A DNA stretch of 20,483 nt from JAHBVL01 sp964461025 (lineage in GTDB: Bacteria; Chloroflexota; Chloroflexia; Thermomicrobiales; UBA6265), in assembly GCA_964461025.1 (NCBI GenBank), contig CAYWSE010000069.1, positions 1-20,483 of the forward strand, given 5' to 3'. The notes below the pieces were generated by a model, which worked only from the letters and a program-made list of their open reading frames with translations, was not told the origin of the DNA and did no database searches. Positions within the stretch are counted from its first letter, which is position 1, and each line of letters begins with the position of its first letter. This document shows positions 1-6,558 of the stretch, piece after piece. Position numbers and translations under genes: made by a program.

Positions 1-55
1 TTCCCAGTTCCCAGTTCCCAGTTCCCAGTTCCCAGTTCCCAGTTCCCAGTTCCCA
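1..55. repeat. TTCCCAG heptanucleotide tandem repeat (about 7.9 copies, cut by window edge)
   Basis: The window opens with seven perfect back-to-back copies of TTCCCAG and a final TTCCCA, with no mismatch. The array reaches base 1, so its full length is unknown. On the complementary strand it reads as GGG runs separated by AACT, a spacing that permits a G-quadruplex. It ends about 20 bp before the tRNA-Ser gene. Heptameric tandem repeats of similar composition (STRRs) are known from cyanobacteria; any relationship is not implied. Confidence 0.97.
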
Positions 56-59
56 CAAA

Positions 60-68
60 TGCTAGACT
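60..68 (+). promoter_or_regulatory. Possible extended -10 promoter of tRNA-Ser(CGA)
   Basis: TG-C-TAGACT at 60-68 has the extended -10 form and lies 7 nt before the mature tRNA 5' end. There is no recognisable -35 hexamer, and the -35 region would fall in the TTCCCAG repeat. TAGACT matches TATAAT at four of six positions, so this is a weak call supported mainly by position. Confidence 0.35.
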
Positions 69-75
69 TCATCTC

Positions 76-161
76 GGAGAGGTGTCCGAGCGGTTTAAGG
101 TGCCAATCTCGAAAATTGGTGTGGTGTTGAGCCACCGCGGGTTCGAATCCCGCCCTCTCCG
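76..161 (+). tRNA. tRNA-Ser (anticodon CGA)
   Basis: A full cloverleaf can be drawn. The acceptor stem pairs GGAGAGG (76-82) with CCTCTCC (154-160), with G161 as discriminator. The anticodon stem CCAAT/ATTGG (103-107 with 115-119) closes the loop CTCGAAA, giving anticodon CGA at 110-112, which reads UCG. The long variable arm around 121-136 and the G discriminator are class II serine features. The TΨC arm carries GGTTCGAATCC. CCA is not encoded (CCG follows the discriminator), so the 3' end must be added by nucleotidyltransferase. Confidence 0.96.
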
Positions 162-256
162 CCGCACATGACCCGCCTCCGTTTTCGTGAGACTGTTGAA
201 TTCGCAAATGCGTATCGGGCACGCGTCACGTGTGTCGTTCGCGTGAAGGTGGGTTG

Positions 257-262
257 TATACT
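257..262 (+). promoter_or_regulatory. Likely -10 of the tRNA-Ser(GGA) promoter
   Basis: TATACT lies 18 nt upstream of the second tRNA-Ser, a sensible distance for a short tRNA leader. The same hexamer appears before polA, moxR and tRNA-Pro in this window. No good -35 is visible at the usual spacing. Confidence 0.5.
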
Positions 263-280
263 TTTCGACCGGCGCTCTCT

Positions 281-370
281 GGAAGGGTCGCATAGTTTGG
301 CCTAGTGCGCGCGACTGGAAATCGCGTAGACGGTAATGCCGTCTCGTGGGTTCGAATCCCACCCCTTCCG
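281..370 (+). tRNA. tRNA-Ser (anticodon GGA)
   Basis: The acceptor stem pairs GGAAGGG (281-287) with CCCTTCC (363-369), with G370 as discriminator. The stem CGCGA/TCGCG closes the loop CTGGAAA, giving anticodon GGA at 317-319 for UCC and UCU. The long variable arm contains the hairpin GACGG/CCGTC, as expected for serine, and the TΨC arm has GGTTCGAATCC. CCA is not encoded. It lies 119 bp after tRNA-Ser(CGA), so two serine isoacceptors are clustered. The 170 bp from here to 540 hold only the dispersed repeat at 470-490. Confidence 0.96.
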
Positions 371-469
371 CCTCTTTCGAATCGTTCCTCTCATGTCTCC
401 GCGACGTTCGAACTCTGCTGCCTCCTGGAGTCACGTAGCCAGTCGACAAGTCATCCAGTCGCTAGAATG

Positions 470-490
470 CGCCATAAATGGCGAGGCTAC
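470..490 (+). repeat. Dispersed 21-bp repeat, copy 1 (palindromic core)
   Basis: The element is CGCCATAAATGGCG followed directly by AGGCTAC. The first 14 bases form an inverted repeat, CGCCAT-AA-ATGGCG. An exact 21-bp copy in the same orientation lies at 19456-19476. Near copy 1, GTAGCC at 435-440 mirrors the terminal GGCTAC at 485-490. It lies about 50 bp past the 3' end of the minus-strand ribokinase gene. Two exact copies nearly 19 kb apart suggest a genome-wide REP-like element. Confidence 0.8.
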
Positions 491-540
491 CGGAACTCGG
501 ATAGCAGATACTCGGCTCCCTTGAATGGGCGTTCCTGGGA

Positions 541-1470
541 TCATCCAAATCGGGAAATAGCATGATCGATCTCAGCACGGGTTGGCATGGAGGGCTGGGC
601 GCCTGATCTGGTGACGGCCAGTGAACCCGCCACTACGCCAGTTCGAGTCGCTCCATACGGGTCGGATCCACGAGCGAGGGCCGCAGTGAAGGCGCCACAA
701 AATGCGTCGCCCGCTCCGGTCGTGTCGACGACGTCGACGGGAACAGCATCCAGTTTTCGTTCTCCATCCGTCGTGCTGACGACTGCACCAAGCTCGCCGA
801 GCGTGATGACGACGCATCCGGGTCCCTGATCGCGGAGTCTTCGGGCTAGCTCTTTCCACTCATGCTCGCCAGACGGCGAGTCGAGCAACTCCAGCGCCTC
901 CACTTCGTTCACGACCAGAATGTCGGCGGCGAATGCGAGTTCGCGCCCCTGAGCCGGTTCAGGTGTGGCATTGCAGACGACGGGTATTCCGCGGTCTTTC
1001 GCGACCTCCCAGAGCAGGGCGAGTGTTTCAGAGCGGTGCTCCAGCGTCGCCAGAACGATGTCGGGATTCCATTGTTCGATTGCATTCCGGGCCAGTTGAC
1101 CGGTCACGCCCCACGTTGCACCGGGTACGTACGCAATGCGGTTCTCACCGCCCGTTTCGATCAGGATGATCGCCACTCCGGATGGCAGATCCGGAAAGAT
1201 CGTGACGTGCTGAACGGAGATTCCGTCCGCTAAAAGGTCGGCGCGACGTTGTCGCCCGAAGTCGTCATCGCCAATGCCCCCGAGCATCGCAACGCTTGCT
1301 CCAGACCGGGCAGCTGCCACCGCCTGGTTGGCGCCCTTGCCGCCGCCAAACGTGGCGAACGATTGCCCCGTCACGGTTTCGCCTGCCTCGGGAGCTGCCA
1401 CAACTCGCATGACCAAGTCGGTGTTGATCGATCCCACCACGAGCACCCGTGGCGCTTCAGACTGCGACAT
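541..1470 (-). CDS. rbsK: Ribokinase (PfkB family sugar kinase)
   Basis: Likely phosphorylates D-ribose to ribose-5-phosphate with ATP in the cytoplasm. The 309-residue product matches ribokinase length. Visible signatures are VVGSINTDLVM (residues 11-21), the glycine-rich substrate loop GGGKGANQA (42-50), the anion-hole and catalytic motif DTTGAGD (249-255, base Asp255), and the ribokinase-like ending TRSGAQPSMPTRAE. The reading frame could start 20 codons earlier, but ATG at 1470 is chosen: it overlaps the stop of the upstream transglutaminase as TGATG and has a GGAG site just upstream. It is the last gene of the moxR-DUF58-transglutaminase operon, an unusual place for a sugar kinase. A related PfkB specificity, such as another pentose or nucleoside, cannot be excluded. 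Confidence 0.9.
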   Translation of the reverse strand: MSQSEAPRVLVVGSINTDLVMRVVAAPEAGETVTGQSFATFGGGKGANQAVAAARSGASVAMLGGIGDDDFGRQRRADLLADGISVQHVTIFPDLPSGVAIILIETGGENRIAYVPGATWGVTGQLARNAIEQWNPDIVLATLEHRSETLALLWEVAKDRGIPVVCNATPEPAQGRELAFAADILVVNEVEALELLDSPSGEHEWKELARRLRDQGPGCVVITLGELGAVVSTTDGERKLDAVPVDVVDTTGAGDAFCGAFTAALARGSDPYGATRTGVVAGSLAVTRSGAQPSMPTRAEIDHAISRFG

Positions 1471-4043
1471 CACGTTCGTCTCCGTTTCCAGGGTCGCCAG
1501 CGCAATGCAGCCGTGCGAAGCTCTCGCCACCCGGCGATGCCACGATCGGAGACCGACTCAGACAGTTCGGGCGGACCATAGCGTTCATCGGTGTATGCAT
1601 CGGCAATGGTCGAGGCCGCTTCTGTGTATCTCGGGCTGACCGCGTTGTATTGCACCGCGTACTCACCCGGCGTCATCGAGGAGTCCGAACGCAGCCCGTA
1701 GAGGGAGCCAACGCGCTGGAGGCGGAAGAAATATGAAGCACCTGGTGTGAGTTTGCGCAACGGCCAGCGCCACAACAGCGCAAGAAGACCAGCGAACGAC
1801 GCGAGGGCCAGTACGACCGGAATCAGGAAACCTGGAAAGGATCGCAGCGACTGCAACCCTCCCCCCTGCTGACCCGGTGGTTCGGCAGCGGTGGGAATCG
1901 GTGTCGCAGCAGGATCCGGCTCGGTGGTTGCCTCAGCCTCTGGAGTCGGCGGTTCAGTTTGTGGAGTCGGTTGAATCGGCCCTTGCTGCGATGTTGCTTC
2001 ATCGTTCAGGTCGATCAATCCCTGATTTGGCGTTGGTTCAAAGGGAATCCAGCCGAAGCCGGGAAAGTAGACCTCGACCCAGGCGTGAGCATCGCGGGTT
2101 CGGTAGAGAAAACCTCCGGCGTCGTTGTCGAATGGAACTGGAGCGAGTCCCGTCACGATACGGGACGGGATGCCAAGCGAGCGCAGCAACACCACCATCG
2201 ATGAGGCGAAGTGGTCGCATCTCCCGATCTGATGCTCGAAGAGAAAGTAATCGACGATGTCCTCGCCTTCAGGCGCAAGGCTGCTCTCGAGCAGGTACTG
2301 GTAATTGGCCCGCAGATACGATTCGACAGCTTTCGCCATCGCGTACGAATTGGTCGCTCCGGCGCTGGAAACGACTTCTTGAGCGAGCGTCCGCGTTCGC
2401 GGTGTTACAGACTCAGAAAGCTGCAGGTATGTATTGGTGATGTAGGCCGGATATGCGTCCGATGCTTCGATCAGCGATGCTTCGTCTACGCTCGGAGAAA
2501 GCCCAACGGCGCTGTACGTACCCAGTTGCTGGCCAACGGCGCTGAATACGGCTTCGATGTCCGTGTAGACCGGTAATCGGCCAGATGCAAAGAGCACCAC
2601 GCCTTCGTCAGTCGAATACTCAATCGTCGTCTGAACTGGATACTTGAGAAGACTTTCCCGTTCGTCCTCGATTGCGCGTTGCATCGTGGGATCGATCGCC
2701 GAAACGACACCGGCACTGAGCTCATCTTCCGCGAAGGTGGCCAGTCTCAAGAGACCGACCAGCGCTCGCAGATCCAGGGGAACTGCGCTGATTTCGGCCT
2801 GATCGACAACGATACGAGTCTCAATGCTCTGCCAGCCAACGCGCACCGAGCTGCCAACTGATACTGATTGATGGGTGTCCAGCGTGAATAGCAGGTCCTG
2901 ATTCGAGGTGTAGAGGGTGATCTCCCCACTGACTTCAGTGCTGTGTTCGACAACACTCTGGGGCAAATTCATCGCCTGGCCCGCCCGGAATGCGATCTTC
3001 GGCGGGTCGGTGAACGGTTGTGTCCCATCCGCGACTGGGAGTTCGCCCAGGGTCGTGCTCCAGCCAGAGCCGTCGTAATAATCGAAGCGCCGGGCCGTCA
3101 GATAACTCCGCTCCGGCGATCGCAATCGCGCGACGGGAGTGTCGCCACTGGCAACACCTTCGCCGATCTTGAACTCGTCGGAAAACTCGCCATAGTTGCC
3201 GGCAACGAAGTTCGACGGATCGCCTTCTGTGATTCGGTCGATTTGCGACGAAATCGACTCAGCGGCACGTTGGGACTGGGCCACGACCCAATCCTGTGTT
3301 TCCTGAGGGATCGTCAATGCAGCGTTCGCCGACGCCAGAATGACGATCGCCGCCATCAGTGCTCCACCGATGGTTGCCCAGCGATGACCATTGCGTGGTC
3401 CTGGGATACCTCGTTGCAGCCAACTGCCTGAGCGAGCGCGGGAAGTCGCGGCAAAACCCTGGGCGATCGCGAATCCAGTGAATCCGATGGCCGGCCAGGC
3501 CGGTTGATCGCGATCGAGGGCAAGGCTCGTCAACAACACAGTGGCCGGCAGCGCAACTGACCATACAAACCACCCTCGCCGGAAAAGCATCCACGCCGAG
3601 ACATAGCCAACCAGCCAGAGCGTCAGGGCGATGCCCATCACGGCCACATCGTCGGGAAGCCTGTCGCCGGATCGAATCGCCGTGGCAAGTGTTTCCGCGT
3701 ATCCCCAGTTCCGCCGGGCAAAATCTCGCATTGCTCCCGAGCGCAACTCACCCCAGGTCTGGGAGGGAGCCACAGCGATTGTCGATGCAACGACTCCAGA
3801 CACGAAACCGATGAAATGGGCGAGGAGATCTGGCAACCGAAGCTCAGCGAGGAGGAACCCAAGCAGATAGCCCAGCGCAGCGATCACCCCAAAAGTCTGA
3901 GGCTCGATCGGATGATCGCCAGGATCGATGACCAGACCCAGCAAGGCCATCATCGCCACACCGGCAAACAACGAAACCCAGTCCGGGATATAGGCCGGCA
4001 GACGTTGCGCTGGCGCCGGAGAGGTGGTCAAGGTGCTGCTCAT
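1470..4043 (-). CDS. TgpA-like membrane transglutaminase-domain protein (DUF3488 / transglutaminase core / DUF4129)
   Basis: An 857-residue membrane protein of the TgpA type. About six hydrophobic segments fill residues 20-245, followed by an extracytoplasmic region, a transglutaminase-like papain-fold core (about 555-675), a proline- and threonine-rich linker (about 684-725), one transmembrane segment (about 739-760) and a short cytoplasmic tail resembling DUF4129 (TPGEYA, then RYG). The active site shows Cys609 in GRCDHFAS and His653 in DAHAWVEVYF. The third catalytic position reads FEPTP rather than FDPTP. The start ATG overlaps the DUF58 stop as ATGA, indicating coupling. Together with MoxR and DUF58 it forms a widespread module thought to act on proteins at the membrane; the substrate is unknown. 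Confidence 0.9.
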   Translation of the reverse strand: MSSTLTTSPAPAQRLPAYIPDWVSLFAGVAMMALLGLVIDPGDHPIEPQTFGVIAALGYLLGFLLAELRLPDLLAHFIGFVSGVVASTIAVAPSQTWGELRSGAMRDFARRNWGYAETLATAIRSGDRLPDDVAVMGIALTLWLVGYVSAWMLFRRGWFVWSVALPATVLLTSLALDRDQPAWPAIGFTGFAIAQGFAATSRARSGSWLQRGIPGPRNGHRWATIGGALMAAIVILASANAALTIPQETQDWVVAQSQRAAESISSQIDRITEGDPSNFVAGNYGEFSDEFKIGEGVASGDTPVARLRSPERSYLTARRFDYYDGSGWSTTLGELPVADGTQPFTDPPKIAFRAGQAMNLPQSVVEHSTEVSGEITLYTSNQDLLFTLDTHQSVSVGSSVRVGWQSIETRIVVDQAEISAVPLDLRALVGLLRLATFAEDELSAGVVSAIDPTMQRAIEDERESLLKYPVQTTIEYSTDEGVVLFASGRLPVYTDIEAVFSAVGQQLGTYSAVGLSPSVDEASLIEASDAYPAYITNTYLQLSESVTPRTRTLAQEVVSSAGATNSYAMAKAVESYLRANYQYLLESSLAPEGEDIVDYFLFEHQIGRCDHFASSMVVLLRSLGIPSRIVTGLAPVPFDNDAGGFLYRTRDAHAWVEVYFPGFGWIPFEPTPNQGLIDLNDEATSQQGPIQPTPQTEPPTPEAEATTEPDPAATPIPTAAEPPGQQGGGLQSLRSFPGFLIPVVLALASFAGLLALLWRWPLRKLTPGASYFFRLQRVGSLYGLRSDSSMTPGEYAVQYNAVSPRYTEAASTIADAYTDERYGPPELSESVSDRGIAGWRELRTAALRWRPWKRRRT

Positions 4044-5329
4044 ACCGGCCGCACGATGGCCTCGCGCTGGGCACGAGCTGGTGACTCAGGTGTCAGCTCG
4101 AACGCGGAACCGACGCCTGCATTGAAGTCAACGGTGAAAATGGGAAACGCCTGTTCGCGAATAGCCCGCTGGATTTCTTCCGTTTCCCGGCCGGGATCGA
4201 ACGTGGCCGGATCGATGAAGATGGCAATCGGGTGGATACCTCGCTGCCGGAGTGCAGCGAGTGCCAGAAGCCAGCGAGGGTCGGCATCGGGCGAAATGAC
4301 AACAGGCGTACGGTTTCGGTCGAACCGGCGGACTTCGTCGATCAACACGTCAGCAATCGATTCCCGGCCGGAGGATTGCATGACAGCGAGCTCGCCCAGA
4401 ATACGGTGGTACTGGCGGTCTCCGGTATCCGCCTGCGTGATCGAGCGCGTGCCTGACGAGCCTATGAACCCAACCGCTCGTTTGCGGTCAAGACCGATGC
4501 GAGTCGTGGACGCCGCGATCGCCGCGACGACATCTTCGGAACAGTCGAGCCAGGCTTCGGCAAAATCGAAACGATCCGCCCGGCCCAGCAACACCGATCT
4601 GTCCGCACGCAGATTGGCCGCCCCGCTGAAGTCTGCGATCACCCAGAGCTCAGATGTCGGGTCGAGGTCGAATTCCTTGACCATCAGGCGCCCCGTTCGG
4701 GCGGTAATCGACCAGGAAATCTTGTTCAATGGGTCGCCTGCAACGTAGTCCCGCACCGTCGAAACCGATGGCGTGGCCATGATCGCCCGGCGTTCGATTT
4801 CTCTTCTGCCCGTGGCATCGGCGAAAGGCAACCGCAAAGCGGGAAGCTCGAAATGGGGTGGATACACAATCACTTCACCTGGAACGCGGACCCGTTGTTG
4901 TCGCTGAAACACCCCGAGCGGATCGCCGGCGCGCAGCTCCAGAGGACCGACCGGAAATGCGCCTCGCCGCACGCATATGGAGCGGGTTGACCAGGCAGTG
5001 CTTCCCTTGCGCTTGAGCGACGTGACATTTCCGCCATCATGGCCGGGAATCCTCGCAAGATCCCTCACTTCGATCCACAATTTCCCGATCTGACTCGTGC
5101 TCCTGAGCGAGATTGCATCGGTCAGCACATCTCCGACCTGCAGGCGCGGAGGTTCGACCGATCTCTGAACGGACACTCCGCTGAGCGACAGTCTCGCCCA
5201 GAGTCCGGTCACGGCCAGCAAAACCAGGAGACCCATGGCGAGATTGCTGAGCAGACTCCAATCAGCAGCTTCGCCACCGATGGCGAATCCGGCGATCAGC
5301 ACGATGAGCCCGATTCCTCTCGACGTCAC
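4040..5329 (-). CDS. DUF58 domain-containing membrane protein (MoxR-associated)
   Basis: The 429-residue protein begins with two closely spaced hydrophobic segments (about 5-19 and 28-45), then a soluble region. The DUF58 hallmark is at about 192-221: VRDYVAGDPLNKISW followed by TARTGRLMVKEFD. The part after it, with VIADFSG, resembles a von Willebrand A-like fold. The start is GTG at 5329, with GGAG 8 nt upstream, and the gene begins 18 nt after the moxR stop. Members of this family are usually encoded with MoxR ATPases and transglutaminase-like membrane proteins, exactly as here. The biochemical role is unproven; a scaffold or adaptor for MoxR is the usual inference. Confidence 0.88.
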   Translation of the reverse strand: MTSRGIGLIVLIAGFAIGGEAADWSLLSNLAMGLLVLLAVTGLWARLSLSGVSVQRSVEPPRLQVGDVLTDAISLRSTSQIGKLWIEVRDLARIPGHDGGNVTSLKRKGSTAWSTRSICVRRGAFPVGPLELRAGDPLGVFQRQQRVRVPGEVIVYPPHFELPALRLPFADATGRREIERRAIMATPSVSTVRDYVAGDPLNKISWSITARTGRLMVKEFDLDPTSELWVIADFSGAANLRADRSVLLGRADRFDFAEAWLDCSEDVVAAIAASTTRIGLDRKRAVGFIGSSGTRSITQADTGDRQYHRILGELAVMQSSGRESIADVLIDEVRRFDRNRTPVVISPDADPRWLLALAALRQRGIHPIAIFIDPATFDPGRETEEIQRAIREQAFPIFTVDFNAGVGSAFELTPESPARAQREAIVRPV

Positions 5330-5347
5330 AGAACACGCTCCAGGCGC

Positions 5348-6319
5348 TTACATTGCTGCAATCGAGCCTCTCGGCTGGGCGCCGGGCACGGGCGTGCCGG
5401 CTAGTATCTGCTGGACAATCTCAGATCCCGTCACACCGCGAAGCCGTGCTGCAGGCGTTGCGATAATCCGGTGCGCCAGCGTGTATGGCGCCAGCGCCTT
5501 CACATCGTCGGGCGTAACAAACTGCCGTCCGGTCATGGCTGCGCGGGCCCGGGTTGCATTGTAGAGTGCGAGAGAACCTCGGGGACTCGCGCCAAGCAGG
5601 ACATCCGGATGCCGCCTGGTAGCCTCGCTAAGAGAAACGATGTATTCGGCAACAAGCGGGCTGACATGAATCGTGCGGACCGTGATCTGCGCGTCGACCA
5701 GATCGTTCGCCGCTATCACCTGTGTGAGCTCATCGAGCGGGTGAATGCGATGTTGCCGGGCGAGCATTTCGATTTCGTTCTCTCGTCCTGGATAGCCAAT
5801 GGCCACACGCAGCAGGAAACGATCGAGCTGCGCCTCTGGCAAAGGAAACGTACCTTCGTAGTCGATCGGATTCTCGGTGGCCAAGACGATGAATGGTTCG
5901 GGGAGCATGTGCGTGACGCCATCAACCGTCACCTGCGCTTCTTCCATCGCTTCGAGGAGGGCCGATTGCGTTTTCGGCGTCGCGCGGTTGATTTCATCTG
6001 CGAGCACCATCTGCGCGACGATGGGCCCCGGCCGAAACTCGAACCTGGACGATTGGGCGTTGAAGACACTGACGCCAGTGACATCGCTGGGGAGAAGGTC
6101 GGGAGTGAACTGGATTCGTTTGAAGCTGGCGCCCACACTGCGAGCAATCGCTTTGGCCAGGACGGTTTTGCCTACGCCTGGCACATCCTCGATAAGCACA
6201 TGCCCTCTGCTGAGCAGCGCCACAAGGATCAGATCAACCTCAGATCTCTTGCCGACGATGACGCGTTCGACATTCATGGCAATGCGATTGGAGAGTTGCT
6301 GAATATCGTTCAATTGCAT
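5348..6319 (-). CDS. MoxR-family AAA+ ATPase
   Basis: A 323-residue cytoplasmic AAA+ ATPase of the MoxR group, which acts as a chaperone-like maturation factor for partner proteins. The Walker A motif is VPGVGKT (46-52), Walker B is VLADEIN (105-111), sensor 1 is ATENP (147-151), the arginine-finger region is PEAQLDRF (161-168), and the sensor 2 region contains ASPRGSLAL. Length and motif order are complete. Start ATG at 6319 is preceded by AGGGAG at a rather long distance of about 14 nt, so initiation may be modest; the N-terminus nonetheless aligns well with the family (NVERVIVGK). It is the first gene of a four-gene minus-strand operon and is divergent from polA. Confidence 0.93.
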   Translation of the reverse strand: MQLNDIQQLSNRIAMNVERVIVGKRSEVDLILVALLSRGHVLIEDVPGVGKTVLAKAIARSVGASFKRIQFTPDLLPSDVTGVSVFNAQSSRFEFRPGPIVAQMVLADEINRATPKTQSALLEAMEEAQVTVDGVTHMLPEPFIVLATENPIDYEGTFPLPEAQLDRFLLRVAIGYPGRENEIEMLARQHRIHPLDELTQVIAANDLVDAQITVRTIHVSPLVAEYIVSLSEATRRHPDVLLGASPRGSLALYNATRARAAMTGRQFVTPDDVKALAPYTLAHRIIATPAARLRGVTGSEIVQQILAGTPVPGAQPRGSIAAM

Positions 6320-6427
6320 GGCGAAGCGGCGATCTCCCTGAGCCGGAGTCCTGTGTTCGAGGTCAGGTCATCAGATGCGGGAATGCGCAAGGTCAGAGCA
6401 GTTTCCTTTGCTCGCCTCGTTCTGCCA

Positions 6428-6433
6428 AGTATA
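6428..6433 (-). promoter_or_regulatory. Likely -10 of the moxR operon promoter
   Basis: On the minus strand TATACT lies about 110 nt upstream of the moxR start, giving a leader of about 100 nt. No strong -35 is seen at 16-18 nt spacing. The call rests on the hexamer and its position in the divergent moxR-polA region. Confidence 0.4.
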
Positions 6434-6487
6434 GCAACGGGATAATTCTCGGCGGTGCGAAATCCGGGAAAGTCACCGGCGCACCAC

Positions 6488-6493
6488 TATACT
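6488..6493 (+). promoter_or_regulatory. Likely -10 of the polA promoter, with a flanking inverted repeat
   Basis: TATACT lies about 65 nt upstream of the favoured polA start. No -35 consensus is evident. Immediately upstream, GGTGCG (6454-6459) and CGCACC (6480-6485) form an inverted repeat that spans the -35 region and could be an operator. Confidence 0.45.
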
Positions 6494-6558
6494 CAGACTA
6501 TCGAGTCAACTCCGTGTTGGCGCCGCCCAACTCGATGACGTTCGTGCAGGGAACTCCA

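Noticed and set aside
1..55. CRISPR-like array
   Set aside because: The units are 7 bp and contiguous, with no spacers; it is a simple tandem repeat.
3816..4748. Plus-strand frame opposite DUF58 and transglutaminase genes
   Set aside because: Low-complexity Arg/Ser translation, antisense to two well-supported coupled genes.
5471..6445. Plus-strand open frame of about 324 codons opposite moxR
   Set aside because: Mirrors the MoxR coding frame; no domain, and the Walker motifs are on the other strand.
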